A stretch of DNA of 64,000 nt. It comes from Allobosea sp. TND4EK4 (GTDB lineage Bacteria > Pseudomonadota > Alphaproteobacteria > Rhizobiales > Beijerinckiaceae). The translations under genes and the position numbers were made by a program. This document shows positions 1 through 10,341 of the stretch, in pieces. The notes beneath the pieces are model-generated. The model was not told the origin of the DNA. It worked only from the letters and a program-made list of their open reading frames with translations, and did no database searches. The first letter of the stretch is position 1, and each line of letters opens with the position of its first letter. The DNA lies in NCBI RefSeq assembly GCF_900156025.1, contig NZ_FTMO01000015.1:1-64000 (forward strand), written 5' to 3'.

Positions 1-95
1 CACCGCAAGCTCGCCGCCTAACATCAACCCCCAGACGAGGCCCGCACTCCGCTAATCTACGCCGCGAGTTGTGCCGAATGTTCTGACGACGAACA
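1..95 (-). mobile_element. Probable insertion-sequence terminus at the window edge
   Basis: On the minus strand the IlvD/Edd-like sequence stops matching its family at base 95 and is replaced by DNA beginning TGTTCGTCGTCAGAACATTC. Read on the plus strand, bases 1-21 end an open frame (HRKLAA, stop), as a transposase C terminus might, followed by about 70 noncoding bases. A TG-starting end next to a broken gene fits an insertion-sequence inverted repeat. No family could be assigned and the other end lies outside the window, so this is inference. Confidence 0.35.
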
Positions 96-1300
96 TGCGT
101 CAGCAGCCGGGGCGTCGCGGCGGAATGCTTGATGAGGGCGCCGCGCGGCGCGAGATTGCCCTTCAGCACCGCCATCGCCCCAACCGGCTTGATCGCGGTG
201 GCGACGGTGCGGATGACGGTCTGCCCGGGCACCTCCTCGGCGGCGGCCACCACGTCGCGCAGCGTACCGCCGGCCACCGTCGGCGCGTCGAGGTCGATCA
301 GGCCCCCGAGTTCGCGCAGCAGTTTCGGCAGGCCTCCGGCATGATGGAAATGCTCCATGTAATGGTCGCCGGACGGCTTCAGGTCGACCAGCACAGGCAC
401 CTCGCGCCCGATCCGGTCGAAGGCGTCGAGATCGATCTTCACGCCGACGCGCTTGGCCATGGCCGTCAGGTGGATCAGGCCGTTGGTCGAGCCGCCGATC
501 GCCTGCATCACGACCTGGGCATTGCGGAAGGACGACTTCGTCATCAGCTGGCTCGGCCGGGGCGCGCCGGAGACGGCGAGTTCGGCGGCCCGCTTGCCGC
601 TCATTTCCGCGAGGCGGACACGCTCGGCGTGGGGCGCGGGTATCGTCGCGCTCATCGGCAGTGAAAGACCCATCGCCTCGGTGATGCAGGCCATGGTCGA
701 TGCCGTGCCCATCACCATGCAGGTGCCCACCGAGGGGGCGAGCCGGCTATTGACCACCTCGATCTCGGCGGCGTCGATCTCGCCGGCACGGTGTGCGCTC
801 CAGAGGCGCCGGCAATCGGTGCAGGCGCCCAGCACCTCCCCCTTGTGATGGCCGACGACCATCGGCCCGACCGGGATCACCACGCTCGGCAGATCGACGC
901 TGGAGGCAGCCATGATCTGGGCCGGCAAGGTCTTGTCGCACCCACCGATGACGATGACCGCATCCATCGGCTGGGCGCGGATCATCTCCTCGGTGTCCAT
1001 TGCCATGAGATTGCGCAGGAACATGGAGGTGGGATGTGCGAAGCTCTCGTGGATCGAGATCGTCGGGAACACCATCGGCATCGCACCCGCCAGCATCACG
1101 CCGCGCTTGGCGGCTTCGATCAGCTGGGGCGCATTGCCGTGGCAGGGATTGTAGTCGCTGTAGGTGTTGGTGATGCCGACGATCGGGCGGTCGAGTGCGT
1201 CGTCCGAATAGCCCATGGCCTTGATGAAGGCTTTCCGCAGGAAAAGCGAAAAGCCGGCGTCGCCATAGCTCGTCAAACCCTTGCGAAGTCCCCTGGTCAT
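95..1300 (-). pseudogene. IlvD/Edd-family sugar-acid (dihydroxyacid) dehydratase, C-terminally truncated
   Basis: The frame opens at 1300 (MTRGLRKGLTSYGDAGFS) and carries family signatures: YNPCHGNAP near residue 50, GGCDKTLPAQIMAAS near residue 120 with an Fe-S ligand cysteine, GACTDCRRLW near 160 and GGSTNGLIHLTAMAKR near 275. These enzymes dehydrate sugar acids such as arabinonate or dihydroxyacids using an Fe-S cluster and Mg2+. Homology runs to SAATPRLLTH at residue 402 and then ends, whereas family members continue for about 170 residues. The frame stays open to the window edge, but the rest is not dehydratase-like. The final third is therefore missing and the product is probably inactive. 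The substrate cannot be told. Confidence 0.75.
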
Positions 1301-1650
1301 TGACCCCTCCCGCACGGTTCCTCGCCGGTACCGGAGACATTCGGCGGCACGGAATGATTGTCAATCATGAGCCTGTATCGCGGAGCGATCAGGCCGGATC
1401 GAGGCAAGGGCCGCTTTTCAGTATCGGCAGCAGGGCCCTTGCCGACACCGGGCACGCGGCTCGCTCGCGCGCCGGGAGTCCGCCGAGGCCGGCTCCGCAG
1501 CGCGCAGCCTTCGATAGGCGACCCATGCCGCGGGCCTGATCGTGAAGCCCGGCAAGGTGAGATGGAAGGAGATCGCGAAGGCGAGCTGGATCGCTGAGCA
1601 TCAGCGGCGCGATGGCACTCCCTCTCCTTGATTCTCTCGGCGCGATATCC
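1301..1650. other. Intergenic region, no gene recognised
   Basis: About 350 bases between the dehydratase start and the end of the PoxB-like gene. Short overlapping open frames exist on both strands, but none has a recognisable domain or convincing ribosome binding site. Confidence 0.5.
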
Positions 1651-3384
1651 TCAGCGCGACAGCAGGTTGGTGGCCGCGAGGTCGAGCACCTCGTCGCCGC
1701 GCCCGCTCATCACGGCCCGCAGCAGCCAGAGGCTGAAGCCCTTGACCTCCTCGACGCCGATGGTCGGTGGCATGGAGAGCTCTTGCGTGGCCGTCACCAC
1801 ATCGAGCAGCGCTGGGCCCTGATGCGCAAGGATGTCTTCCAGTGCGTGGGGGAGTTCGCCCGGGTCCTCGACCCGGATCGCATGCATGCCGAGCGCACGG
1901 GCCATGGCGGCGAAGTCGGGATTCTGCAGATCGACGCCCGTCTCCAGAAAGCCGCCGGCCTTCATCTCCAGCGCGACGAAGCCGAGTACGCCGTTGTTGA
2001 GCACGACCACCTTCACCGGCGTGCGCGTTTGCACCAGCGTCACGAGTTCGCCCATCAGCATGGTCAGGCCGCCATCGCCCGAGAAGGAGATGACCTGGCG
2101 GCCCGGCTGGGCGGCCTGCACGCCCATCGCTTGCGGCAAGGCATTGGCCATCGAGCCATGGGCGAGCGAGCCGACGAGACGTCGCTTGCCGTTCATCCTG
2201 AGGTAGCGCGCCGCCCAGATCGTCGGCGTGCCGACATCGAATGTGAACGCGGCGTCATCGCTGGCCGTCTCGCTGAGGAGCCGCGCCAGATATTGCGGGT
2301 GGATTGGCTTGCGGCCGGGCGTTCCGCGGGCGCGATGGTCGAGCCCCTCGCGCGCCGCGCGATAAGCCCTCAGCGCCGCGTCGAGATGGCTTCGATCCTC
2401 CTTGACGGTGAGGAGCGGCAGCAGCGCCTCCAGCGTCAGGCCGACATCGCCGACGACGCCGAGGTCGAGCTTGCAGCGCCGGCCGAGCTGCTCGGGACGG
2501 ATGTCGACCTGGACGATCTTGGTCTGCGTCGGGAGGAACTGCTTGTAGGGAAAGTCGGTGCCCAGCATCACCAGAAGGTCGCAGGTATGCATCGCCTCAT
2601 AGCCGGAGCTGAAGCCGATGAAGCCGGTCATGCCGACGTCGTAGGGGTTGTCGTACTCCACCCATTCCTTGCCGCCGAGCGCATGGACGATGGGGCTCTT
2701 GAGGGTCTCCGCGAGCTGCATCAGCGGCGCATGCGCGCCGGCGCAGCCGCGTCCGCAGAACAGCGTGATCTGGTCCGCCTCGTTCATCAGGGCGGCGAGG
2801 ATGTCGAGCTCCGCCTTCCTCGGAACGATGGCAGGCAATGGAGGCAACAGGCCGGCCGCGGGGGACGAGGCGTGCTCGGGAGCCGGCCGCAAGGCGACGT
2901 CGCCGGGGATGACGACCACGGCCACGCCGCGCTGGCCGACCGCCGCGCGGATGGCGTTTTCGAGGACATAGGGCAGTTGCCGCGGATCGGAGACCAGCTC
3001 GCAATAGACGCTGCATTCGGCGAAGAGCGATTGCGGATGAGTCTCCTGGAAATAGCCGCCACCAATCTCGGCCGAGGGGATCTGCGCGGCGATCGCCAGC
3101 ACCGGTGTCCGTGTCCGCTGCGCGTCGAACAGGCCGTTGATGAGATGCAGATTGCCCGGCCCGCAGGACCCGGCGCAGACCGCGAGCTTGCCGGTGATCT
3201 GCGACTCGCCCGCCGCCGCGAAGGCCGCGGCTTCCTCGTGGCGGACATGGAACCAGTCGATGCCGCCATGGCGCCGCAGCGCGTCGGTGATTCCGTTCAG
3301 GCTGTCGCCGACCACCCCATAGATCCGCTGCACCCCGGCCGCGGCCAGAACATCGACGATCAGATCGGAAACCTTGCGCGTCAT
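1651..3384 (-). CDS. poxB: Thiamine-diphosphate-dependent pyruvate dehydrogenase (quinone)/pyruvate oxidase-like
   Basis: A 577-residue protein, close to PoxB length. The N-terminal pyrimidine-binding domain has [10 protein letters not shown] and the catalytic-glutamate segment [13 protein letters not shown] middle Rossmann-like domain follows, then a C-terminal diphosphate-binding domain with [13 protein letters not shown] and, about 25 residues later, [10 protein letters not shown] (the GDG-to-NN thiamine motif). The ending [21 protein letters not shown] is common in PoxB/YdaP-type enzymes. The family decarboxylates pyruvate to acetate and CO2 and passes electrons through FAD to quinone at the membrane. 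The ATG at 3384 was chosen over longer upstream extensions because homology begins there ([18 protein letters not shown]). The exact substrate is inferred; other 2-oxoacids are possible. Confidence 0.82.
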   Translation of the reverse strand: MTRKVSDLIVDVLAAAGVQRIYGVVGDSLNGITDALRRHGGIDWFHVRHEEAAAFAAAGESQITGKLAVCAGSCGPGNLHLINGLFDAQRTRTPVLAIAAQIPSAEIGGGYFQETHPQSLFAECSVYCELVSDPRQLPYVLENAIRAAVGQRGVAVVVIPGDVALRPAPEHASSPAAGLLPPLPAIVPRKAELDILAALMNEADQITLFCGRGCAGAHAPLMQLAETLKSPIVHALGGKEWVEYDNPYDVGMTGFIGFSSGYEAMHTCDLLVMLGTDFPYKQFLPTQTKIVQVDIRPEQLGRRCKLDLGVVGDVGLTLEALLPLLTVKEDRSHLDAALRAYRAAREGLDHRARGTPGRKPIHPQYLARLLSETASDDAAFTFDVGTPTIWAARYLRMNGKRRLVGSLAHGSMANALPQAMGVQAAQPGRQVISFSGDGGLTMLMGELVTLVQTRTPVKVVVLNNGVLGFVALEMKAGGFLETGVDLQNPDFAAMARALGMHAIRVEDPGELPHALEDILAHQGPALLDVVTATQELSMPPTIGVEEVKGFSLWLLRAVMSGRGDEVLDLAATNLLSR

Positions 3385-3668
3385 GACACACCTCGTTGCG
3401 GTTCTCGCAGACCAATAGGCAGGCGAAGCGCCGCCCGACTTGGATGTTCGCGCCGGGATTGACGGTTCTCGCCTCCAGCCGGCCGGAGGAGCGCCCGGCC
3501 GCATTCGCGACGGGCTCGGCACTGCCATCATGCTCCAACCAGCCGCGGGTGCCACCGGGTTCCGCCTTGGCCATCGTTCCCGAAGGCGAGAATCGTCAAG
3601 GGCGCTGCGTTTGGACAAGAGCCAGCGCCGCCGCTGGGCATCATCGGGGCAGCAAGAGGCGGCGAGCG

Positions 3669-3875
3669 ATGGGGATGTCCGACCGGCGCGTTGCATCCAT
3701 GACACGAGGTCCGGCGCAGGCCGAATTTGTGAGGCGGAACCTGTCGCTCGCGATCGGGGCCGAGGTGATGACGGTGGCGGATGGACGTGGTCTGTTGCTC
3801 GCCTGCGGCATGCGGCGGCCCGGCCCCCTTGCCTTCGCCATGGCCGGCCCGACCGATCTCTGGAGGATCTCATGA
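3669..3875 (+). CDS. Possible small upstream ORF coupled to the flavoprotein gene
   Basis: A 68-codon frame starting ATGGGGATGTCC, with the later in-frame ATG also possible. Its stop overlaps the next start in an ATGA arrangement at 3872-3875, as in translationally coupled genes. The product ([15 protein letters not shown] onward) has no recognised domain and no cysteine motif beyond a single Cys. The GC-rich background produces chance frames, so this is kept only for the overlap. The stretch 3385-3668 before it shows no gene. Confidence 0.25.
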   Translation: MGMSDRRVASMTRGPAQAEFVRRNLSLAIGAEVMTVADGRGLLLACGMRRPGPLAFAMAGPTDLWRIS

Positions 3876-5515
3876 CGGCTTCGCGCGACCGCACGCACCA
3901 GATCTTTCCGACTTTGACCCCGGCCCAGATCGGGACCGCACGCCGTTTCGCCGATAATGCCGAGACGAGGTTCGCTGCAGGCGACATGCTCTATGAGATC
4001 GGCGCCGTTGATGCCCCTGCGTGGCTCGTCCTCGAGGGGACGATCGAGGTGGTCCGCCGCGACGGGCTGTCCGGTGAGGCGATTGTGACGGTCCATCATC
4101 CGGGTCAGTTCTCGGGCGAGGTGAACCAGCTCGACGGGCGGCCCTGCATCGCTGGCGGCAGGGCGGGGCCTCAGGGCTGCACGGCGGTGCCTCTCGACGC
4201 GGCCCATCTGCGCGCGCTGGTGATCGGCTCCGCTGAGCTCGGCGAGATCATCATGCGGGCGCTGATCCTGCGCCGTGTCGATCTCATTGCCGAAGGTGGG
4301 GCCGGTACCATCCTGATCGGCGAGCCCGGAAGCCGCGAGATCACCGAGCTTCAGGTCTTCCTGAACCGCGCCGGCCTGCCCAATCTCGTGCTCGATATCC
4401 GCGACCATGAGGAAGGCCGTGCCCTCGTCGATCGCATGGGCGTGCTGCCGGAGGAACTGCCGCTGGTCGTCTGCCCGGCCGGGCCGGTTCTGAAGCGCCC
4501 GAATACGCGCGAACTGGCTGCCTGTCTCGGGCTCGTGCCAACGCTCGATCCGGCTCGGCTCTACGACGTCGCGATCGTCGGCGCCGGTCCCGCCGGACTC
4601 GCCGCCGCCGTCTATGCTGCCTCGGAAGGGCTCTCGGTCCTCGTTCTTGACGGCCATGCGACGGGCGGCCAGGCGGGAGCCTCCGCGCGGATCGAGAATT
4701 ATCTCGGTTTTCCGACCGGCATTTCGGGCCAGGCCCTGGCGGGACGAGCCCTCAACCAGGCCTTGAAATTCGGCGCCGAAGTCGCGATTCCGGTTCAGGT
4801 CCAAGGGCTGGAGGCCGGAAGCGGCGGCTTGCGTCTCGCCTGCGCGGACAACCGGCAGGTCCGGGCGCGCGCCGTGGTAATCGCGTCGGGCGCGCACTAC
4901 CGGCGGCCTGATCTTCCCGGTCTGTCCGAGTTCGAGGGCGCAGGCATTTCCTATTGGGCTTCGGCCGTTGAAGCGCGGCTCTGCGCCGGGGAGGATGTGG
5001 CCCTCATCGGCGGCGGCAATTCGGCGGGGCAGGCGATCGTCTATCTCGCCCCGCAGGTGAGGCGGTTGCATGTCGTGGTGCGCCGCCCGCTGGCTGACAC
5101 CATGTCGCGCTATCTGATCGACCGGATCGACGCCCTCTCCAATGTCGAGCTGCATGTCGGCAGCGAGATCGCCAGCCTGGAGGGGGACCGCGCCACGGGC
5201 CTGACCGCGGCAGTGTTTCGGGACCGGCGCGACGGCAGCCTGCATCGCCGCCCGCTGCGGCACATGTTTCTGTTCATCGGTGCCGACCCCAATGCCGGCG
5301 GGGCCGGTGCCGGCGTCGAGAAGGACCCGAAGGGGTTCGTCCTGACGGGGAAGGGCGCCCGGTCGCTGGAAACCAGCCTGCCGGGTGTCTTCGCCATCGG
5401 CGATGTCCGCTCGGGCTCGACGAAGCGCGTCGCGGCGGCTGTCGGCGAAGGCGCCGCCGTGGTCGCCCAGATCCATGCCCTTTTCGCCGAAGCCATACCC
5501 ACGGAGCCGCGCTGA
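3872..5515 (+). CDS. Cyclic-nucleotide-binding domain fused to a thioredoxin-reductase-like flavoprotein
   Basis: 547 residues, with ribosome binding site GGAGG at 3862. Residues about 20-135 look like a cyclic-nucleotide-binding/CRP-type beta-barrel ([24 protein letters not shown]). Residues 145-225 form a small thioredoxin-fold-like linker. Residues 230-547 form the FAD/NADPH module with [48 protein letters not shown] and the closing [22 protein letters not shown]. Where true thioredoxin reductases have the CATC redox pair, this protein has YWASAVEA (361-368), so it probably does not reduce thioredoxin by the usual dithiol route. It overlaps the UBP zinc-finger gene by one base, implying joint function. 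An N-terminal sensor controlling a flavin redox module is the likely design; the ligand and electron acceptor are unknown. Confidence 0.85.
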   Translation: MTASRDRTHQIFPTLTPAQIGTARRFADNAETRFAAGDMLYEIGAVDAPAWLVLEGTIEVVRRDGLSGEAIVTVHHPGQFSGEVNQLDGRPCIAGGRAGPQGCTAVPLDAAHLRALVIGSAELGEIIMRALILRRVDLIAEGGAGTILIGEPGSREITELQVFLNRAGLPNLVLDIRDHEEGRALVDRMGVLPEELPLVVCPAGPVLKRPNTRELAACLGLVPTLDPARLYDVAIVGAGPAGLAAAVYAASEGLSVLVLDGHATGGQAGASARIENYLGFPTGISGQALAGRALNQALKFGAEVAIPVQVQGLEAGSGGLRLACADNRQVRARAVVIASGAHYRRPDLPGLSEFEGAGISYWASAVEARLCAGEDVALIGGGNSAGQAIVYLAPQVRRLHVVVRRPLADTMSRYLIDRIDALSNVELHVGSEIASLEGDRATGLTAAVFRDRRDGSLHRRPLRHMFLFIGADPNAGGAGAGVEKDPKGFVLTGKGARSLETSLPGVFAIGDVRSGSTKRVAAAVGEGAAVVAQIHALFAEAIPTEPR

Positions 5516-5814
5516 TGCCCTGCATGCACGAACGATCGATCCGCGACGTCACGCCAAGCGCCAGAGGTTGCGAGGAATGCCTGAAGATCGGCAGCCCCTG
5601 GGTCCATCTGCGGCTGTGCCGGAGCTGCGGCCATGTCGGCTGCTGCGACGACTCTCCTCATCGTCATGCGCGGGCGCATTTTCGGGCCACCGGCCACCCG
5701 ATCATCGAGGGCTATGACCCGCCGGAAGGCTGGGGATGGTGCTATGTCGACGAGATCGAGGTCGAACTGCCCGACCAGACGCCGCAGCGCGGGCCCATCC
5801 CGCGATTTGTCTGA
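5515..5814 (+). CDS. UBP-type zinc-finger protein
   Basis: 99 residues whose start overlaps the flavoprotein stop (TGATG), indicating translational coupling. The spacing of C19/C22, C35/C38 (CRSCGH), C43/C44, H51/H55 and H61 matches the UBP (ZnF_UBP) fold known from eukaryotic deubiquitinases. CEECLKIG, HLRLCRSCGHVGCCDDS and HARAHFRATGHPII are the recognisable blocks. Bacteria lack ubiquitin, so the domain presumably binds another C-terminal tail or acts in redox signalling with its partner. The tail ending GPIPRFV has no recognised motif. Confidence 0.8.
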   Translation: MPCMHERSIRDVTPSARGCEECLKIGSPWVHLRLCRSCGHVGCCDDSPHRHARAHFRATGHPIIEGYDPPEGWGWCYVDEIEVELPDQTPQRGPIPRFV

Positions 5815-5962
5815 ACAGCCGATCGGTCGACGAGAGCGTCGCCTGGCCCCGGAGAGCCGTCCGTCCATCACGATGTCGTCTCGCGGACGGGCTGCGCCTC
5901 GCGCCGCCGCCGCCGGGCACAGCCATCGCCATACTTTGGTTTGGGTCGGCTAGAACGCAGGT

Positions 5963-6565
5963 GTGATCGGAGCCAATCTTCGTTCGATTCAAGCACCGGG
6001 CCGCGCCGTGGAGGATGGGTTCAAGGTCGATGCCGACCTCCCAGCCACGGAGAGCATGATGTCCGACACCTCGTCTCTGTCGAATGGTCCTGCGGGCGCA
6101 CCCGCCGGCGAGGTCATCGCCGCACTGCTGGCCGATGCGGGGGCGGCCGTGGCGGTCGACCGCGCGGCCGCCCGCTTCCTGCTGACGCGGGCCATCGCAC
6201 TGCTCGACGATGCGCCGCAGGACAGCCGGCCGGGCGGGCTTGCGGCTTGGCAGATGCGCAGGCTCGAGCGCTTCGTGGAAGCCAATCTCGGCTCCCCCAT
6301 CACGCTGGAGAGCATGGCCGCCACCGCCAGGCTCAGCTCCAGCCATTTCGGCCGCGCTTTCAAGGCGACGGGCGGCGAGACCCCGCACAGCTGGGTCCTG
6401 CGCAAGCGTGTGGAGCGTGCCCGCAAACTGATGCGTGAGAGCACGCTGCCGCTGGCCGAAATTGCGCTCGATTGCGGGCTCTCGGACCAAAGCCATCTCA
6501 ACCGGGTCTTCCGTCGCTACAGTGGCGTGAGCCCGAACGCCTGGCGGCGGATGGCGCGCGCCTGA
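5963..6565 (+). CDS. AraC-family transcriptional regulator
   Basis: The last ~105 residues are a clear AraC/XylS double helix-turn-helix: LERFVEANLGSPITLESMA for the first helices, SSSHFGRAFKATGGETP, then the second motif IALDCGLSDQSHLNRVFRRYSGVSPNAWRR. The preceding ~90 residues show no sensor domain, so this is a short one-domain regulator. The frame opens with GTG at 5963, but an ATGATG at 6056 (MMSDTSSL) preceded by GGAG is an equally good start and would give 169 residues. It converges with the MFS gene downstream. Its target and signal are unknown. Confidence 0.8.
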   Translation: MIGANLRSIQAPGRAVEDGFKVDADLPATESMMSDTSSLSNGPAGAPAGEVIAALLADAGAAVAVDRAAARFLLTRAIALLDDAPQDSRPGGLAAWQMRRLERFVEANLGSPITLESMAATARLSSSHFGRAFKATGGETPHSWVLRKRVERARKLMRESTLPLAEIALDCGLSDQSHLNRVFRRYSGVSPNAWRRMARA

Positions 6566-6658
6566 CGGCCGCCGTCCGGCTGCGCGCGTCCAGGAACGGG
6601 CGCAGCCGCATGGCGCAAACCGGTGTGACCGCCGGTGGTGATGCTGCGGCGCGGGCGA

Positions 6659-7879
6659 TCAGCACTTTGTGATCTCGCCGGATGGAGGCCTTGCACGTCG
6701 CCGGGCGCCCAGGCGGCCGCCGGCCTGGATGGCGACGGCGGCCGCCGCGGCAGCGACACCCAGTGCCACCACGCCCGGCCAGCCGGCCGCCTGCCAGGCA
6801 TAGGTCGCCGTCGCCGAGCCGCCTGCACCGCCGAGGAACATCGAGCCCATCAGGATGGTGTTGAGACGCGCGCGGGCTTCCGGCCTCAGGGAGAAGACGA
6901 GGTGCTGGTTCGAGACCAGAGCCGATTGCATGCCGAAATCGAGCAGGACGACACCCACCACCAGGCCGGTAAGCGAAGTCCACAGGCCGAAGACGAGCCA
7001 GGAGCAGGCGGTCACGATGGCTCCCAGCATCACGACGGGCCCCGCTCCGTGTCTGTCCGCGACACGTCCGGCCAGTGGCGCAGCGAGGATCCCGACCGCG
7101 CCCACGATGCCGAAGAGGCCCGCGATATCCGCGCCGAGGCCGAAGGGCGGCGCCTGCAAGCGGAAGGCCAGGATCGTCCAGAAGGCTGTGAAGGCAGCAA
7201 AGAGCATGGCCTGCGTCAGAGCCGCGAGCCGCAGCGCCGGCAGATCGCGCCAGAGATGCCCCATGGAATGCAGCAGCCGTGCGTAGCCCATGTCGGCATC
7301 GGGCCGGCTGTGCGGCAGAGTCAGCATCATCACGCCGCCGGCGCAGAGCGCCATCGGAACCGCGAGCCAGAACATCTCGCGCCAGCCGCCATGCGTGGCG
7401 ACGAGACCCGCGAGCGTGCGGCTGAGCAGGATGCCGGTCAGGATGCCGGCGAGAATCGTGCCGACCGTGGCGCCGCGCCGTTCGGGAGCGGCAAGATGGG
7501 CAGCAAGCGGCACGATCTGCTGTGCGACCGTCGCCGCCAGGCCCACCAGCAGTGAGGCTGCGACCAGCATTGCTGCGGTCGGTGCGAGCGCTGCGAGAGC
7601 GAGTGCCAGGGCGAGAACGGCGAATTGAACAACGATCAGCCGCCTTCTCTCGACGATGTCGCCCAAGGGCACCAGCAGGAAGAGGCCCGCGGCGTAGCCG
7701 AGCTGCGTCACCGTCGGGATCAGACCCGAGAGCGACCCCGGCAGGTCGTTCTCGATCAGGCCGAGCATGGGCTGGTTATAGTAGATGTTGGCGACGGCGA
7801 CGCCGGCCGCCGACGCCATCGCGAAGGTCAGGGACGCGCCGAGGTCAGGCTTTCGGGCGGTATCCGGATGGAGGGTCAT
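6659..7879 (-). CDS. MFS transporter, drug-efflux-like
   Basis: 406 residues with about 12 hydrophobic segments. The start [20 protein letters not shown] is typical of a DHA1-type MFS branch related to YgaY/YnfM. The loop after helix 2 reads [11 protein letters not shown], a version of the MFS motif A (GxxxDRxGRR), and a second copy [13 protein letters not shown] follows helix 8. The ATG at 7879 was preferred to one at 7909 because GGGAG precedes it and homology begins nearby. Members export small molecules by proton antiport; no substrate can be assigned. It is convergent with the AraC gene, which may or may not control it. Confidence 0.82.
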   Translation of the reverse strand: MTLHPDTARKPDLGASLTFAMASAAGVAVANIYYNQPMLGLIENDLPGSLSGLIPTVTQLGYAAGLFLLVPLGDIVERRRLIVVQFAVLALALALAALAPTAAMLVAASLLVGLAATVAQQIVPLAAHLAAPERRGATVGTILAGILTGILLSRTLAGLVATHGGWREMFWLAVPMALCAGGVMMLTLPHSRPDADMGYARLLHSMGHLWRDLPALRLAALTQAMLFAAFTAFWTILAFRLQAPPFGLGADIAGLFGIVGAVGILAAPLAGRVADRHGAGPVVMLGAIVTACSWLVFGLWTSLTGLVVGVVLLDFGMQSALVSNQHLVFSLRPEARARLNTILMGSMFLGGAGGSATATYAWQAAGWPGVVALGVAAAAAAVAIQAGGRLGARRRARPPSGEITKC

Positions 7880-8100
7880 GGCTGCTGCTCCCGCTGCCGG
7901 CGGGCCCATTGCTCGTGCCGGCGCTGGTTATGGATTGCGAGGCTACAGCGCGGACCGGTCCCCTCTGTAGCGCTTGCGGATGCCGTCCCCGCACTCGGGG
8001 ATGAGGTCAGGCCCTGTCCACCGGGCGCGAGCGCGCCGGTGCCAGGAAAATGCGTGGGAGGGCGAAGGCCGCCTTCCCACGCACGGGCGTCTCGGAGATT

Positions 8101-9081
8101 TCAGCCCTTCACGAAGGCCAGCAGATCGGGATTGATCACCTCGGCATGAGTGGTCAGCATGCCGTGCGGGAAGCCCTTGTAGATCTTGAGCGTGCTGTTC
8201 TTCAGCAGCTTGGCCTGAAGCACCGACGCATCGGTATAGGGTACGATCTGGTCGTCATCGCCCTGCATCGCCAGCGTCGGCACGGTGATCGCCTTCAGGT
8301 CCTCGGTCTGGTCGGTCTCGGAGAAGGCCTTGATGCCCTCGTAATGGGCCAGCGCCCCGCCGATCATGCCCTGACGCCACCAGTTCTGGATCACGCCCTG
8401 CGAGACCTTCGCGCCCTCGCGGTTGAAGCCGTAGAAGGGGCCCGAGGCGACATCGAGATAGAACTGCGCGCGGTTGGCGGCGAGCGCCTTGCGGAAACCG
8501 TCGAAGACCTCGATCGGCGTTCCGCCAGGGTTTTTCTCGGTCTTGAGCATCAGCGGAGGCACCGAGCTCACGAGCACCGCCTTGGCGACGCGGCCATGGG
8601 GCTGGCCGAACTTGGCGACATAGCGGGCGACTTCGCCGCCGCCGGTCGAGTGGCCGATATGGACGACGTTCTTGAGGTCGAGATGCTCGACGACGGCAAA
8701 CGCATCGGCCGCGTAGTGATCCATGTCGTTGCCGGTATCGACCTGCGAGGACCGGCCGTGGCCGCGCCGGTCATGGGCGACGACGCGATAGCCGTTCGCG
8801 AGGAAGAACAGCATCTGCGCGTCCCAGTCGTCGGACGACAGCGGCCAGCCGTGATGGAACATGATCGGCTGGGCGTTCTTGGGGCCCCAGTCCTTGAAGA
8901 AGATCTCGACGCCGTCCTTGGTCTTGACGTAACCGCTGCTCATTTTCGTGGCTCCTTTTGCGTTCTGAAGGGGTCGTGAGGGCTGGGCGGATGCCGCCGC
9001 AGGCATCAGGCTCACTGCCGAAACAGCGGCCATGCTGGCGAGAGCGGCTCGCCGGGTGATGATGTGCTGGTCGTTGGACAT
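8101..9081 (-). CDS. Alpha/beta hydrolase of the cofactor-free chloroperoxidase type, with export signal
   Basis: The body resembles non-heme chloroperoxidases and related esterases: [14 protein letters not shown] (oxyanion region), [10 protein letters not shown], nucleophile elbow GHSTGGG with Ser145, acid within GDDDQIVP and catalytic His in FPHGM. These enzymes hydrolyse esters and, with acetate and peroxide, form peracids that can halogenate. Residues 1-33 form a Tat-like signal ([25 protein letters not shown]), suggesting a periplasmic form. An in-frame ATG at 8943 ([11 protein letters not shown]) is preceded by a perfect AAAGGAG eight bases upstream and matches the start of cytoplasmic homologues, so two products are possible. 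It is monocistronic here. Confidence 0.85.
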   Translation of the reverse strand: MSNDQHIITRRAALASMAAVSAVSLMPAAASAQPSRPLQNAKGATKMSSGYVKTKDGVEIFFKDWGPKNAQPIMFHHGWPLSSDDWDAQMLFFLANGYRVVAHDRRGHGRSSQVDTGNDMDHYAADAFAVVEHLDLKNVVHIGHSTGGGEVARYVAKFGQPHGRVAKAVLVSSVPPLMLKTEKNPGGTPIEVFDGFRKALAANRAQFYLDVASGPFYGFNREGAKVSQGVIQNWWRQGMIGGALAHYEGIKAFSETDQTEDLKAITVPTLAMQGDDDQIVPYTDASVLQAKLLKNSTLKIYKGFPHGMLTTHAEVINPDLLAFVKG

Positions 9082-9192
9082 GGCCTTGTCTCCGCGATGG
9101 GTAGCTGACGGAGACAGGCTAGGCGGCGCCGCCGGGGATCGTAATTCTACGCTCGGATCAGCGCCTCATACCAAGGTGTGGGGTGACGCCGC

Positions 9193-9576
9193 TCAATCGC
9201 GGCCGCGGGCCAGCGCCGCGGCCAGATGGCGCGCGATCGTGTCGGGTTCGGCCGGCTTGTCGAGGAAGGCGCAGGCGCCCGCCGCCATGACGCGCTCGCG
9301 CGTGATGGCGGTCGGGAAGGCCGTCATGAAGATCATCGGAAAACGCCGACCGGCCGCGATCAGCGCGGCCTGGAGCTCGTCTCCGGTCATCTCGGGCATC
9401 TGGATGTCCGCGATCATGCAGTCGGGATCATCGGTCTCGCGATCGGCAAGGAACTGTGGAGCCGAACCGTAGCTGCGGGCCTTGTAGCCGAGCGAGCGGA
9501 TCAGGCTGGTAAGAGAGCTGCGAACGCCGTCGTCGTCATCGACGATCGCGACTGTCGGTATGTGTTGCATGTTCAC
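9193..9576 (-). CDS. Single-domain response regulator
   Basis: 127 residues comprising only a CheY-like receiver. Acidic pocket IVDDDDGVRSS, phosphoacceptor Asp57 in CMIADIQMP, a Thr/Ser position in MTAFP and the conserved Lys in DKPAE are all present. There is no output domain, so it probably relays or sinks phosphate from the histidine kinase encoded just upstream on the same strand, or modulates the FixJ-like regulator. About 110 noncoding bases separate it from that regulator. Confidence 0.88.
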   Translation of the reverse strand: MNMQHIPTVAIVDDDDGVRSSLTSLIRSLGYKARSYGSAPQFLADRETDDPDCMIADIQMPEMTGDELQAALIAAGRRFPMIFMTAFPTAITRERVMAAGACAFLDKPAEPDTIARHLAAALARGRD

Positions 9577-9687
9577 GCTTCTTCATGCCGAGGGTCGCAC
9601 GAAAAGGGAGCTCCGGTGCGCGGCCTGGCCTTGTTGTGAAGGAAGCGACGTCACGCGGCTATCATACGCAGGTTTGCTCCCGCCTGA

Positions 9688-10341
9688 TCACGGCTTGGGA
9701 ACGTCCAGTGCCTCTGCCATGCGGACGAGGTCAGCCAGCGTGCGGACACCCATCTTCCGCATGACGTTGCCGCGGTGGATCTTCACCGTGATCTCGCTCA
9801 GGCCAAGCACGCCAGCAACCTGCTTGTTCATCAGCCCGGCCACGACATGCGTCATCACCTCGCGCTCCCTGGTGGTCAGCGTTGCATGAGCGGAGCGCAG
9901 ATCGTCCAGCGCCGCCGTCGCGCCGCGCCGCTGCCGGTCACGCTCGATCGCTGCCGTCACGGCGTCGAGCATCTCCTGGTCGCGGAACGGCTTGGCCAGG
10001 AAATCGACCGCACCCGCCTTCATCGCCCGCACGGTCATGGGGATATCGCCATGGCCGGTCATGAAGACGATCGGCAGCGCGATTCCCTGCCGGGCGAGCT
10101 GGTCCTGGAAATCGAGGCCGCTGATGCCGGGCAGGCGCACGTCGAGGATGATGCAGCCCGGCACGTCGGGCAAGGAGCCCTGCAACAGTTCTGCCGGCGC
10201 GCCGAAGAGGCGCGTCGCCAGCCCCACCGACCGGATCAGGCTGTCGAGGGATTCCCGCACCGCCGGATCGTCGTCCACGATCACGACGAGCGGAGGGCTG
10301 GGAGCGGCCGGGGCCGGCTTGACGGAGGTCTGCCTGATCAT
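9688..10341 (-). CDS. FixJ/NarL-type response regulator
   Basis: 217 residues: receiver 17-135 with [13 protein letters not shown], phosphoacceptor Asp67 ([10 protein letters not shown]), MTGHGDIPM and AKPF, the strings typical of FixJ-group receivers. A LuxR-type helix-turn-helix at about 150-205 follows ([20 protein letters not shown], then [20 protein letters not shown]). Its start overlaps the kinase stop by four bases, so the two are translationally coupled and form a cognate pair. The stimulus and regulon are not visible from the sequence. Confidence 0.9.
   Translation of the reverse strand: MIRQTSVKPAPAAPSPPLVVIVDDDPAVRESLDSLIRSVGLATRLFGAPAELLQGSLPDVPGCIILDVRLPGISGLDFQDQLARQGIALPIVFMTGHGDIPMTVRAMKAGAVDFLAKPFRDQEMLDAVTAAIERDRQRRGATAALDDLRSAHATLTTREREVMTHVVAGLMNKQVAGVLGLSEITVKIHRGNVMRKMGVRTLADLVRMAEALDVPKP

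Noticed and set aside
1612-3462. Long plus-strand open frame (616 codons) opposite the PoxB gene
   Set aside because: Its translation has no domain and is rich in Arg/His/Asp-type composition expected of an antisense frame in GC-rich DNA; the minus strand encodes a clear thiamine enzyme.
3641-5476. 611-codon minus-strand frame opposite the flavoprotein
   Set aside because: Antisense shadow of the FAD/NAD-binding gene; no domain, no ribosome binding site.
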